6,017 nucleotides of DNA from JBJXFK01 sp046155505 (GCA_046155505.1 JBJXFK010000050.1:1-6017); one strand, 5' to 3'. Shown: positions 1 to 6,017, counted from the first letter of the stretch. Notes: generated by a model from the sequence alone, not told the origin. Translations and numbers: made by a program.

Positions 1-722
1 GCCGCAAGCAGGGGGCGCGTGTTGTCAGCGAGTACGATGTCGTCGAGCGCGATTCGCAGCGGCATCTGGGCGACCGTTGGTTGAATCGAAATCATGCGCA
101 CGTCGCGCAGGTCGATGCGTTCGGCGACATCGGCGAGATCGATGCGATGCAGCATCCAGCCGCTGCGTAGCGCGATGGTGCGTGTGTAGCGTTGCGTGCG
201 ATCTTCGCCCGCGGCGACGCCGAGTTCGACAATCGCGCCGCCATCGCCGCTCCAAGTGCTGAGGATCAGCAGCGGGTAGGTGCTCCAATCGCGAACGAAG
301 GTCGGGCTGCCTTCGCGGGCGGCGTCGATCAGCAAGCGATCGCCGGCGGCGACGAGCGTGGCTTCGAGGCCGCCGGGGCCGGTTTCGTTGCGGGCGAGTT
401 GCGTGGAAATGGTGGGTTGTGCGCGTTCGCCCGGTTCGCCGGTTGGGCCGACCACTCGGGTGATCAGTTCCTGTCCCGGCGCGTTGAAATCGGCGAGACA
501 AATGAATTTGCCGGATTCGAGATCGGGGTAATAGCGTTGCAGACGTTGCAGCGTGGGCGGCAGGGCGGATTCGCCGCTGGCTGATTCGGCGCTGCGCAGG
601 CCGAATTGGCAGCCGGTGAGTGGCGATAGAGCTGCAACAATTACGATGCAGCGCGCGAACGCGAGACGGGATGCAAGTGCGCTCGGCGTTCCCGATGGTC
701 GCGCGTCGTGACTCAATCGCAT
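1..722 (-). CDS. Putative lipoprotein with carbohydrate-binding-like beta-sandwich, partial (3' end beyond window)
   Basis: I read this frame by hand from ATG at 722 leftwards. It stays open for 240 codons to the window edge, so the C-terminus is missing. The start is supported by a GAGG Shine-Dalgarno 7 nt upstream. The N-terminus has basic residues, then a hydrophobic stretch (about residues 20-35) ending in a lipobox L-T-G-C with Cys38. The next residue is Gln rather than Asp, which by the E. coli rule suggests the outer membrane. After a variable segment, residues about 72-231 look like a galactose-binding-like fold: a Lys-Phe-Ile-Cys-Leu-Ala-Asp-Phe strand near 72-79, a Phe-Val-Arg-Asp-Trp segment in the middle, alternating hydrophobic strands, and a closing Leu-Asp-Asp-Ile-Val-Leu (226-231). 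That end is typical of carbohydrate-binding modules in the CBM4/9/11 style. I do not recognise a named family, and any catalytic domain would lie past the edge. It is divergent from the glycosidase gene, so a role in extracellular carbohydrate binding is plausible but inferred. Other frames here give Arg-rich, low-complexity proteins. Confidence 0.72.
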   Translation of the reverse strand, partial: MRLSHDARPSGTPSALASRLAFARCIVIVAALSPLTGCQFGLRSAESASGESALPPTLQRLQRYYPDLESGKFICLADFNAPGQELITRVVGPTGEPGERAQPTISTQLARNETGPGGLEATLVAAGDRLLIDAAREGSPTFVRDWSTYPLLILSTWSGDGGAIVELGVAAGEDRTQRYTRTIALRSGWMLHRIDLADVAERIDLRDVRMISIQPTVAQMPLRIALDDIVLADNTRPLLA

Positions 723-906
723 GATTCCGCCTCAATCGGACGCGCGGATCGTACATGCAATCGCCGTGGACCGACAATCGGAACGATCGGCCGGGCGCTT
801 GCGAGCATGCCGATTGCGTCTATCCTCTTTCCTTCGTGTGTGCTTCGAGAATCGCGGAGAAGCTGCGTCGGTTTTTCGCCGCGAGACGGACTGTGAGACG
901 ACATCG
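723..906. promoter_or_regulatory. Divergent intergenic region with weak sigma70-like promoter candidates
   Basis: This 184-nt gap separates two divergently read genes and must hold promoters for both. On the plus strand TTGCGA (799-804) and TATCCT (821-826), 16 nt apart, each match four of six sigma70 consensus bases. A start near 833 would give the glycosidase a leader of about 75 nt. On the minus strand TTGTCG (772-777) and TACGAT (748-753), 18 nt apart, also match four of six each and would serve the lipoprotein. Both are weak matches of a kind that arises by chance, so the region is better supported than either box. No clear operator palindrome was seen. Confidence 0.35.
730..733 (-). promoter_or_regulatory. 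Shine-Dalgarno site of the minus-strand lipoprotein
   Basis: On the minus strand GAGG sits 7 nt before the ATG at 722. It fixes the start of the left-edge lipoprotein gene, which has no other in-frame ATG nearby. Confidence 0.55.
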
Positions 907-3501
907 ATGAAGCAAATGGACCGTGAGTTTCGCGTCGCCTTTGCGTGGGCGGCCTTGTTCAGTTCGACCGCGATGGCCCAGGAACCGTTGGAGCCGGCGA
1001 CCGTGCAATATGTGATGACTCACGCCGGCCCGGTCGCGACGTGGCCGAGATTGCTCAACGTGCGACCGTCGGCCGCGCCGGGCGATGAGCTGTTCATGCT
1101 GGCGCTGGGCGACGTGCAGACGGCGGCGGCCGATGCGACGTACGACCCGGCGATCGATCGGCTGACGTTCAAGGACACGACGTCGATTGACTATTATTTT
1201 CGTGATCGACTCGGCGTGAAGCACTATCGCATGATCGCGCGCGGGACGTACCCCGTGCCGCCCACCGGCTGGTCCACCTGGTATCACGCCTATCACGAGA
1301 TCGACGCGAAATCGCTGCTCGACAGTGCGGCGTGGATCCGGCAAAACCTGCGACCCTACGGCTTGACGTTTGTACAGCTCGACGACGGCTGGCAGGGCGT
1401 GGGTCGCGGCTATGGCGACAACCGCGATTGGACGACGATCAACGAGCGTTTCACCGACCCCGGCCTAGGCGCCATCTCGCGCAAACTGCTCGAACAAAAT
1501 CTGTCCGCCGGAATCTGGATCGTGCCGCATGGGCAAAGCAATCCGGCGGCGGTTGAGAAGTCGGGCGCGTTTTTGAAAAAGCCCGACGGCACGTCGCCGA
1601 GCGATACGTGGGTCGGCAAGTACCTCATCGATCCATCGACCCAGAACTACTGGAATTATTTGCGCGACACGATGCAGGGCGTCGCCGATCAGGGCTATAC
1701 GCTGTTCAAAGTCGATGGGCAGTCGATCGTGCTCAGCGAACTCGAAACGCAGCGCAGCTTCATGGCCGGCAAGCCGAGCGACAGCCAGCCGAGCGATGCG
1801 GCGGAGTTGTACTATCGCAGCACGTTGCGCGCGATTCGCGCGGGGACAGGCGCGGACGCGTTTGTGCTTGGCTCGTGGGAGGTGCCGCTCGCGGGCGTCG
1901 GATTTTTCAACGGCGCGCGCACCGGGCCGGATGTCACGCCCAGCTACTCCGGCTATCTCACTGCCGTGGATGCGATTCAGCGCTTCGGCTATCTGCACAA
2001 CATGGTTTGGTACAACGATCCTGATTGCCTGATTCTGCGCCCGCCGCTGAGCGACGGCGTCGCGCGCTCGTGGGCGACGGCGGTCGGGCTGAGCGGGCAG
2101 ATTTTGTTCAGCGGCGATCGTGTGCAAGACCTGCCGGCGGGGCGGCTCGACATGCTGCGGCGTGTGCTGCCGGCGACCGAGATTCGCCCGCTCGACCTGT
2201 TCAAGCCGGGCACGATACGCAAGCCGATCTGGGTGCTGCATGTCGCGCAGCCGCTGTTCAACCTGCCGCCACCGCCGCCGGAGCAGCGCATTCCGACGCG
2301 TGACTATACGGTCGTCGGTGTCTTCAATTTCGACGATCGACGGAGCGAATCGCGGCAGATTGATTTTGCGAAGCTGGGACTCGATGCGTCGAAGGCGTAC
2401 CACGTTTGGGATTTTTGGGGGCAGACGTATCTGGGTGCATGGCGTGATGGACTGTTCATCGATGTGCCGCCCGCCGACGTGCGCGTGCTGACGCTCATGG
2501 CCGAGGATAGCGGCCCGGTTGCACTCTCGACCAATCGGCACATTACGCAAGGTTGGGTCGATTTGCATGCACTGACACGCGCGCAGAACGGCGACAAGTT
2601 TGTCTTCAACGGCAAGAGCACGATCGTCGGCAACGAACGGTATCGCGTGACGTTCGCTGGGCCGCGCGGCAAGCCGTACAAGATTACGAAGGCGGTGGCG
2701 CTGCCGGCGACGACGGTTGCGCCCGCGTCGGCGAGTTTTGTGAATGCGGTGGCGACGGCGACGGTGCAGATTGACTCAAAGTATGCGCAAACGCTCAACT
2801 GGGAAGTGACGCTTGAACCCGCCGAGCCGCCGTGGGTGTATCCGGTGCAGTCGCCGACGTGGCTGCGCGTCGATCCGGAAGGACTTGACGGTGCGGTGCT
2901 GACGTGGGATCCGCAATACAACACCAAGGCCGGCTATCAGGTGCTCGCTGATGATCGGGCGATCGGCATCGCGTTTCACAATCGCGCCGTGCTGCGCGGC
3001 CTCACTCCCGGAAAAGCCGTCACGTTCGGCGTGCGGTCGATTTGGTATGACGGGGCGGTGAGCGACATGCCGGCGCAGCGCATGTTCACCGCCGCGCCGC
3101 CCGACTCGATCGCTCTCGCGCGCCTGACGCCAATCGCCGCCGAGCAATCATGGGCCGTGCCGCTGGCCGATCGCTCGGTCGAGGGTAACGTGCTCACCAT
3201 CGCCGGCACCCGTTACGACACCGGCGTCGGCATGCACGGCGACGCAACCGTCCGCTACACGCTGCATGGATTGATGAAACGCTTCGAAGCACTGGTCGGC
3301 ATCGACGACGAACGCGAAGCCGGCGAGGCGACCTTCGAAGTCGCCGGCGACGGCAAGGTGCTCTGGGCCAGCGAAAAAATCGGCTACGGCTCGGCCCCCG
3401 TCGCGCTCTCGGTTGATATCACAGGCGTGAAAGAACTCATCCTCACCGTGCGCGGCCACGCTGCGCACGCCAACTGGGTCAGCGCGCGGCTGACACGCTG
3501 A
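907..3501 (+). CDS. Secreted GH36/GH27-type (clan GH-D) alpha-galactosidase-like glycosidase with FN3-like and NPCBM modules
   Basis: The protein is 864 aa from ATG 907. The frame is open from 721, but the 907 start gives a clean signal peptide (hydrophobic core about 8-22, Ala-Met-Ala cut after residue 24) and clears the divergent promoter region. Its Shine-Dalgarno is weak (GAG, 9 nt upstream). Modules in order: N-terminal beta domain (about 25-115); TIM barrel (about 116-440) opening with GWSTW (121-125) and LDDGWQ (Asp159/160); Pro5 linker (454-458); beta-sandwich with VVGVFNF (469-475) to about 535; an unassigned beta-rich module (about 537-645); an FN3-like module (about 650-732); and a C-terminal NPCBM domain (about 735-862, with its Gly-Met-His-Gly and Gly-Ile-Asp-Asp motifs). 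Asp270 in FKVDGQ fits the clan GH-D nucleophile (K-x-D). Asp342 in ARTGPD is a candidate acid/base, and NDPD (370-373) matches the conserved GH27/36 segment. The family retains anomeric configuration and cleaves alpha-galactosides. The KVDGQ, NDPD and VVGVFN pattern also recalls the raffinose synthase/SIP branch of GH36, so the substrate is uncertain. It probably acts in the periplasm or outside the cell and is the first gene of an operon. Confidence 0.85.
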   Translation: MKQMDREFRVAFAWAALFSSTAMAQEPLEPATVQYVMTHAGPVATWPRLLNVRPSAAPGDELFMLALGDVQTAAADATYDPAIDRLTFKDTTSIDYYFRDRLGVKHYRMIARGTYPVPPTGWSTWYHAYHEIDAKSLLDSAAWIRQNLRPYGLTFVQLDDGWQGVGRGYGDNRDWTTINERFTDPGLGAISRKLLEQNLSAGIWIVPHGQSNPAAVEKSGAFLKKPDGTSPSDTWVGKYLIDPSTQNYWNYLRDTMQGVADQGYTLFKVDGQSIVLSELETQRSFMAGKPSDSQPSDAAELYYRSTLRAIRAGTGADAFVLGSWEVPLAGVGFFNGARTGPDVTPSYSGYLTAVDAIQRFGYLHNMVWYNDPDCLILRPPLSDGVARSWATAVGLSGQILFSGDRVQDLPAGRLDMLRRVLPATEIRPLDLFKPGTIRKPIWVLHVAQPLFNLPPPPPEQRIPTRDYTVVGVFNFDDRRSESRQIDFAKLGLDASKAYHVWDFWGQTYLGAWRDGLFIDVPPADVRVLTLMAEDSGPVALSTNRHITQGWVDLHALTRAQNGDKFVFNGKSTIVGNERYRVTFAGPRGKPYKITKAVALPATTVAPASASFVNAVATATVQIDSKYAQTLNWEVTLEPAEPPWVYPVQSPTWLRVDPEGLDGAVLTWDPQYNTKAGYQVLADDRAIGIAFHNRAVLRGLTPGKAVTFGVRSIWYDGAVSDMPAQRMFTAAPPDSIALARLTPIAAEQSWAVPLADRSVEGNVLTIAGTRYDTGVGMHGDATVRYTLHGLMKRFEALVGIDDEREAGEATFEVAGDGKVLWASEKIGYGSAPVALSVDITGVKELILTVRGHAAHANWVSARLTR

Positions 3502-3523
3502 ATCAAGATTGAAAGCGACCGCC

Positions 3524-3527
3524 GAGG
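3524..3527 (+). promoter_or_regulatory. Shine-Dalgarno site that decides the miaA start
   Basis: GAGG lies 5 nt before ATG 3533. The alternative in-frame TTG at 3509 would add eight residues but has no comparable site, so ATG 3533 is preferred. Confidence 0.6.
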
Positions 3528-3532
3528 ATCGA

Positions 3533-4471
3533 ATGCCCGAATCGCCGCACGTCATCCTGATCCTCGGCGTGACCGCCTCGGGCAAATCCGCCGTCGCGCA
3601 TGAGGTCGCACAGCGGCTCGGCGGCGAGATCATCTGCGTCGATTCGATGACCATCTATCGCGGCATGGACATCGGAACGGCCAAACCGACGCCCGCCGAG
3701 CAGGCCGCGGTGCCGCATCACCTGCTCGACCTCGTCGATCCGTGCGACTCGTTCAACGTCGCGCGTTTTGTCGAGATCGCAGACGCTGCGGTGCAAGATA
3801 TCGCGTCGCGCGGGCGGCCGATCATCGCCGTCGGCGGCACGATGCTTTATGTGAAGTGTTTCTACGAAGGCATCTTTGAAGGCCCCGGCGCGCGGCCCGA
3901 GATTCGTGAAGCGATCCGCGCGCGAGCCGAGCAGATCGGCCTCGAAGCCCTGCACGCTGAACTCGCGGTCGTCGATCCGGCCGCAGCCGCGCGGATTCAT
4001 CGCAACGACATTCGCCGCATCGAGCGTGCGTTGGAGGTTTTTCAGCTTACGGGCAAGCCGATCAGCGCTCATCAGCAGCAATGGGACGCGTCGCAGATTC
4101 GCCGGCCTGATTGGCGCTGGACGTTGGTGGGGCTGCGCCGCGAGCGCGAATTCGAGAATCGCCGGATCAACGAGCGAGTGCGCCGAATGGTCGCAGGTGG
4201 ATTGATCGACGAAGTCCGCCGCATGTTCGACGACCCGCGCGGCGTCGGGCAGCAAGCCTCGCAAGCCGTCGGATACGCCGAGCTGCTCGCTCACTTTCGC
4301 GGCGATATCACGCTCGACGACGCGATCGAGCGGATCAAAATCAACTCGCGACACCTCGCCAAGCAACAGCGGACATGGCTGAAGCGGCTGCTCACCGTGC
4401 AGTGGATCGACGCGGACAGTGACGATGTGGTCGGGCAAATCTGCACAATGCCGAGCAGCCGTTTGCCGTAG
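3533..4471 (+). CDS. miaA: tRNA dimethylallyltransferase (tRNA isopentenyltransferase) MiaA
   Basis: The enzyme transfers a dimethylallyl group from DMAPP to N6 of A37 in tRNAs that read codons starting with U, giving i6A37. It acts in the cytoplasm and improves codon-anticodon pairing. The 312-aa product has the usual family length and motifs. The P-loop GVTASGKS is at 12-19. The VDSMTIYRGMDIGTAKP block (36-52) aligns with the E. coli VDSALIYKGMDIGTAKP block, with Asp37 as the expected catalytic base. PHHLLD is at 61-66 and GGTMLY at 101-106. Further on come the AARIHRND and RALEVF blocks, then QAVGYAE, and a C-terminal RHLAKQQRTWLKR-type helix near residues 280-296. Nothing appears truncated. 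It starts 31 nt after the glycosidase stop and ends 47 nt before the next start, so it is probably co-transcribed with both. A tRNA-Phe gene that should be a substrate lies about 1.2 kb downstream on the other strand. Confidence 0.97.
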   Translation: MPESPHVILILGVTASGKSAVAHEVAQRLGGEIICVDSMTIYRGMDIGTAKPTPAEQAAVPHHLLDLVDPCDSFNVARFVEIADAAVQDIASRGRPIIAVGGTMLYVKCFYEGIFEGPGARPEIREAIRARAEQIGLEALHAELAVVDPAAAARIHRNDIRRIERALEVFQLTGKPISAHQQQWDASQIRRPDWRWTLVGLRREREFENRRINERVRRMVAGGLIDEVRRMFDDPRGVGQQASQAVGYAELLAHFRGDITLDDAIERIKINSRHLAKQQRTWLKRLLTVQWIDADSDDVVGQICTMPSSRLP

Positions 4472-4507
4472 CATGTGCGCGTGACGGTGAATGTCGAGTG
4501 TGTGCAC

Positions 4508-4511
4508 GGAG
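4508..4511 (+). promoter_or_regulatory. Shine-Dalgarno site of the hydrolase lipoprotein
   Basis: GGAG lies 7 nt before ATG 4519. This and the signal peptide favour ATG 4519 over the in-frame GTG at 4498, which would place seven extra residues ahead of the signal sequence. Confidence 0.6.
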
Positions 4512-4518
4512 ATTTCAG

Positions 4519-5490
4519 ATGTCGATTCGCCTCACCACCATCGCCATGCTCGCGATGTTGCTCATCGGCTGCGCGCAGCAGAAACACGGCACTTGGACGC
4601 ACGCGACCGCCGCTGAAAACAAGCTGCACTTCGTCAACGATCGCAGCGACCGTGCGCTCGTCTATCGCGACACAGGACCGCGCCCGACGCCGCTGACCTA
4701 CGTCTTCATTCACGGCCTCGGCTCGTCCAAGGCCGCATGGCGATTCCTGCTCGACGAGTTGCCCGGCGATCCGCGCATCGTGCTGCTCGACATGCTCGGC
4801 CACGGCGAATCGAGCAAGCCCGTGAACTTCGAGTACGGCATGAGCGCGCAGGCCGACGCCGTCGTCGATCTGCTGCGTCATCTCGATCTTGCGAATGTCA
4901 TCCTGGTCGGCAGTTCGATGGGCGGCGGCGTCGCCATGGAAGCCGCCTACAAACTCGCCCGATGTGATTCACCGCTGGTGCGCGGCATCGTGCTGATCGC
5001 GGGCACTGCCGCACCGTTTGACCCGCCGGCGAGCTTCAAGCGATCGAGCGATCCGCTGACGCGCTGGCTGCTGCTCAACGCCGCGGATTCACGCGACGTT
5101 GCCGCACGCATGCTGCGCGGTGCGTATCTCGACGACTCGCAGGTCGACGATGCGCGCGTCCGCGAAATGGCCTATCCGCTCGACCAGCGCGCGGCGCGGC
5201 TCGCGATCATCTCTTCCGCCCGCGAACTCTTCGACGAGCTTGCGGCTCGTCGATCGGCCGGAGCGCGCTATGCCGCGATCAAAGTTCCCGTGCTGCTGCT
5301 GTGGGGCAGCCATGATTCGGTTGTGCCGCAAAGCGTGATGTTCGAACTGGCGCGTGAGATTTCAGGCGCGTCGATAGCGATCGTCGTCGGCTGCGGCCAC
5401 CTGCCCGCCGAAGAGTTGCCGCTTGAAACGGCGGCGGTCATCGAAAACTGGTTGGACGAATCGAAGATCATGCCCGCACAGGGGCAGTAA
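4519..5490 (+). CDS. Alpha/beta-fold hydrolase lipoprotein
   Basis: This 323-aa protein starts with a short lipoprotein signal sequence: Arg4, a hydrophobic core (5-16), then lipobox L-I-G-C with Cys18. The following Ala suggests the outer membrane by the E. coli rule. From about residue 57 it is a standard alpha/beta hydrolase: oxyanion-hole motif HGLG (65-68), DMLGHGES (91-98), nucleophile elbow G-S-S-M-G (131-135) with Ser133, a cap-like insertion (about 165-235), then Asp266 in WGSHDSVVP and His294 in GCGHLPAEE. The catalytic triad Ser133-Asp266-His294 is complete, so an active esterase, lipase or related hydrolase is expected. The substrate cannot be read from sequence, because this fold covers esterases, dehalogenases, C-C hydrolases and others. 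It follows miaA by 47 nt and is probably the last gene of the operon. No convincing terminator follows in the 55 nt before the convergent tRNA-Ala gene. Confidence 0.88.
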   Translation: MSIRLTTIAMLAMLLIGCAQQKHGTWTHATAAENKLHFVNDRSDRALVYRDTGPRPTPLTYVFIHGLGSSKAAWRFLLDELPGDPRIVLLDMLGHGESSKPVNFEYGMSAQADAVVDLLRHLDLANVILVGSSMGGGVAMEAAYKLARCDSPLVRGIVLIAGTAAPFDPPASFKRSSDPLTRWLLLNAADSRDVAARMLRGAYLDDSQVDDARVREMAYPLDQRAARLAIISSARELFDELAARRSAGARYAAIKVPVLLLWGSHDSVVPQSVMFELAREISGASIAIVVGCGHLPAEELPLETAAVIENWLDESKIMPAQGQ

Positions 5491-5545
5491 TCCACCCCGG
5501 TGGCGACGGTGAACAACGCTGCTTTGATCAGACAAGGCGGGAAAA

Positions 5546-5618
<73 letters not shown>

Positions 5619-5651
5619 GCGAACGTCCGGATTATCAAAAGATCAGAGCAG

Positions 5652-5724
5652 TGGTCAGGGCCGGATTTGAACCGGCGACACATGGATTTTCAGTCCATTG
5701 CTCTACCAACTGAGCTACCTGACC
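5652..5724 (-). tRNA. tRNA-Phe, anticodon GAA
   Basis: The minus strand folds into a complete 73-nt cloverleaf. The acceptor stem GGTCAGG pairs perfectly with CCTGACC, with discriminator A73. The D-arm carries AGCTCAGTTGGTAGAGC, the anticodon arm is ATGGA-CTGAAAA-TCCAT with anticodon GAA (plus-strand 5689-5691), and the T-arm carries GTTCAAATC. The anticodon loop has A36-A37-A38, the recognition run for MiaA, so A37 is probably isopentenylated. CCA is not encoded. It is the first tRNA of a probable Phe-Ala transcription unit. Confidence 0.97.
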
Positions 5725-5769
5725 GTCCCGCCAGGGAGCCTTGCCGGCCGCGCTGAAGGGGAAGTATCA

Positions 5770-5798
5770 ACACTACGCCGACCGGGGTTTGTCGTCAA
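5770..5798 (-). promoter_or_regulatory. Candidate promoter of the tRNA-Phe/tRNA-Ala unit
   Basis: On the minus strand TTGACG (5793-5798) matches five of six -35 consensus bases. It is followed after exactly 17 nt by TAGTGT (5770-5775), a poor -10 with three of six matches. A start near 5762 would leave a leader of about 38 nt before tRNA-Phe. The -35 and the spacing are good and the position is sensible, but the -10 is weak. Confidence 0.4.
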
Positions 5799-5919
5799 GT
5801 TGTCGCTGCAATTCGACTCGCGGCGTGCGAAAAAGCGGGCCCCGCGCGTGATAGCCGAACTCAATTGGGGAAATTGCCACAAATCGGGTCGTCGGGCGGA
5901 TGCTAGCACCATTATGGGG

Positions 5920-5970
5920 AAAAAAACGAAAGGCGTCCAGCCAAGCGGGTCTTCGGCCGGACGCCTTCCG
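5920..5970 (-). terminator. Rho-independent terminator, minus strand
   Basis: The arms AAGGCGTCC (5930-5938) and GGACGCCTT (5959-5967) pair over 9 bp. Inside, after an A-C mismatch, GCC (5940-5942) pairs with GGC (5955-5957), leaving a 12-nt loop. Outside, C5927-G5970 and G5928-C5969 can also pair. On the minus strand the hairpin is followed at once by seven T's (5926-5920); on the plus strand no T-run follows. It therefore ends a leftward transcript that begins beyond 6017, and separates it from the tRNA unit. Confidence 0.85.
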
Positions 5971-5987
5971 AAAAACGGGGTTGAATC

Positions 5988-6004
5988 TTGGAGGTGAACT
6001 CCAA
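5988..6004. repeat. Small perfect inverted repeat at window edge
   Basis: TTGGAG (5988-5993) and CTCCAA (5999-6004) pair perfectly over 6 bp around the 5-nt loop GTGAA. On the plus strand it contains GGAGGTGA, an extended Shine-Dalgarno-like string; on the minus strand it reads TCACCTCC, the anti-Shine-Dalgarno sequence. Its role is unknown, and a hairpin of this size can occur by chance. Confidence 0.45.
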
Positions 6005-6017
6005 CATCCTGCAGATG

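Larger units (their letters stand above)
5725..6017. other. Gene-free right-hand region
   Basis: Apart from the tRNA promoter candidate, the terminator and a small hairpin, I see no gene here. The open plus-strand frame at 5698-5997 runs antisense through the tRNA-Phe gene and shows no recognisable protein character. Between the terminator and the right edge (5971-6017) the minus strand has no stop codon in any frame. A protein gene ending at this terminator must therefore have its stop codon right of 6017; otherwise the transcript is a non-coding RNA. Confidence 0.6.

Noticed and set aside
25..777. 250-aa minus-strand ORF
   Set aside because: It is extremely Arg-rich with no domain character. 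The neighbouring minus frame from 722 gives a lipobox and a balanced protein, so this one is a shadow.
1465..2568. 367-aa minus-strand ORF inside the glycosidase gene
   Set aside because: It is antisense to conserved GH-D catalytic motifs, Arg-rich, and expected as a mirror frame in high-GC coding DNA.
2304..2927. 207-aa minus-strand ORF inside the glycosidase gene
   Set aside because: It is antisense to a well-supported gene, with Ser/Thr-rich composition, no motifs and no ribosome-binding site.
3503..4507. 334-aa minus-strand ORF covering miaA
   Set aside because: It is antisense to an unmistakable MiaA and rich in His, Arg and Asp from mirrored codons, with no recognisable domain.
4291..4881. 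196-aa minus-strand ORF across the miaA/hydrolase junction
   Set aside because: It is antisense to two real genes, including the hydrolase signal peptide, and has no motif of its own.
5492..5503. Possible terminator CCAC-CCCG-GTGG after the hydrolase
   Set aside because: The stem is only 4-5 bp and has no T-run on either strand.
5698..5997. 99-aa plus-strand ORF over tRNA-Phe and the right intergenic region
   Set aside because: It begins inside the tRNA-Phe gene in antisense and crosses the terminator hairpin, with no protein-like character.
5988..6017. 16S rRNA 3' end remnant on the minus strand
   Set aside because: The CTGCAGG...TTGGA...CACCTCC order resembles a 16S 3' end, but spacing differs and the conserved helix 45 sequence is absent. 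Chance similarity is more likely.

Overview
This is a GC-rich bacterial window with strongly G/C-biased third codon positions. It carries two lipoproteins, a secreted multi-domain glycosidase with a C-terminal NPCBM-type module, and tRNAs without encoded CCA. That style fits a Planctomycetota-like (Phycisphaerae-type) polysaccharide degrader. The assignment is an inference from gene content only; no phylogenetic marker is decisive here.

Layout. (1) Positions 1-722, minus strand: the first 240 residues of a lipoprotein that runs off the left edge. It has a lipobox and a galactose-binding-like (carbohydrate-binding) beta-sandwich. (2) 723-906: a divergent intergenic region with weak candidate promoters for both sides. 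(3) 907-3501, plus strand: a secreted clan GH-D (GH36/GH27-type) alpha-galactosidase-like enzyme with extra beta modules, an FN3-like module and a C-terminal NPCBM domain. (4) 3533-4471, plus: miaA, tRNA dimethylallyltransferase. (5) 4519-5490, plus: an alpha/beta-hydrolase lipoprotein with a complete Ser-Asp-His triad. (6) 5546-5618 and 5652-5724, minus: tRNA-Ala(GGC) and tRNA-Phe(GAA), convergent with the plus-strand genes and probably co-transcribed from a promoter near 5770-5798. (7) 5725-6017: no gene. It holds that promoter, a strong minus-strand Rho-independent terminator (5920-5970) for a transcript arriving from beyond the right edge, and a small perfect hairpin (5988-6004).

How the parts fit. 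The three plus-strand genes are spaced 31 and 47 nt apart and look like one transcription unit, although a secreted glycosidase, a tRNA-modifying enzyme and a lipoprotein hydrolase share no obvious pathway. The divergent lipoprotein and the glycosidase plausibly both act on extracellular carbohydrate. MiaA and the nearby tRNA-Phe are linked biochemically: the tRNA-Phe anticodon loop carries the A36-A37-A38 run that MiaA recognises.

I do not see a defence system, mobile element, CRISPR array or other clearly novel system. The points most worth a second look are the domain architecture of the glycosidase, the uncharacterised lipoprotein, and the terminator whose transcript lies outside the window.
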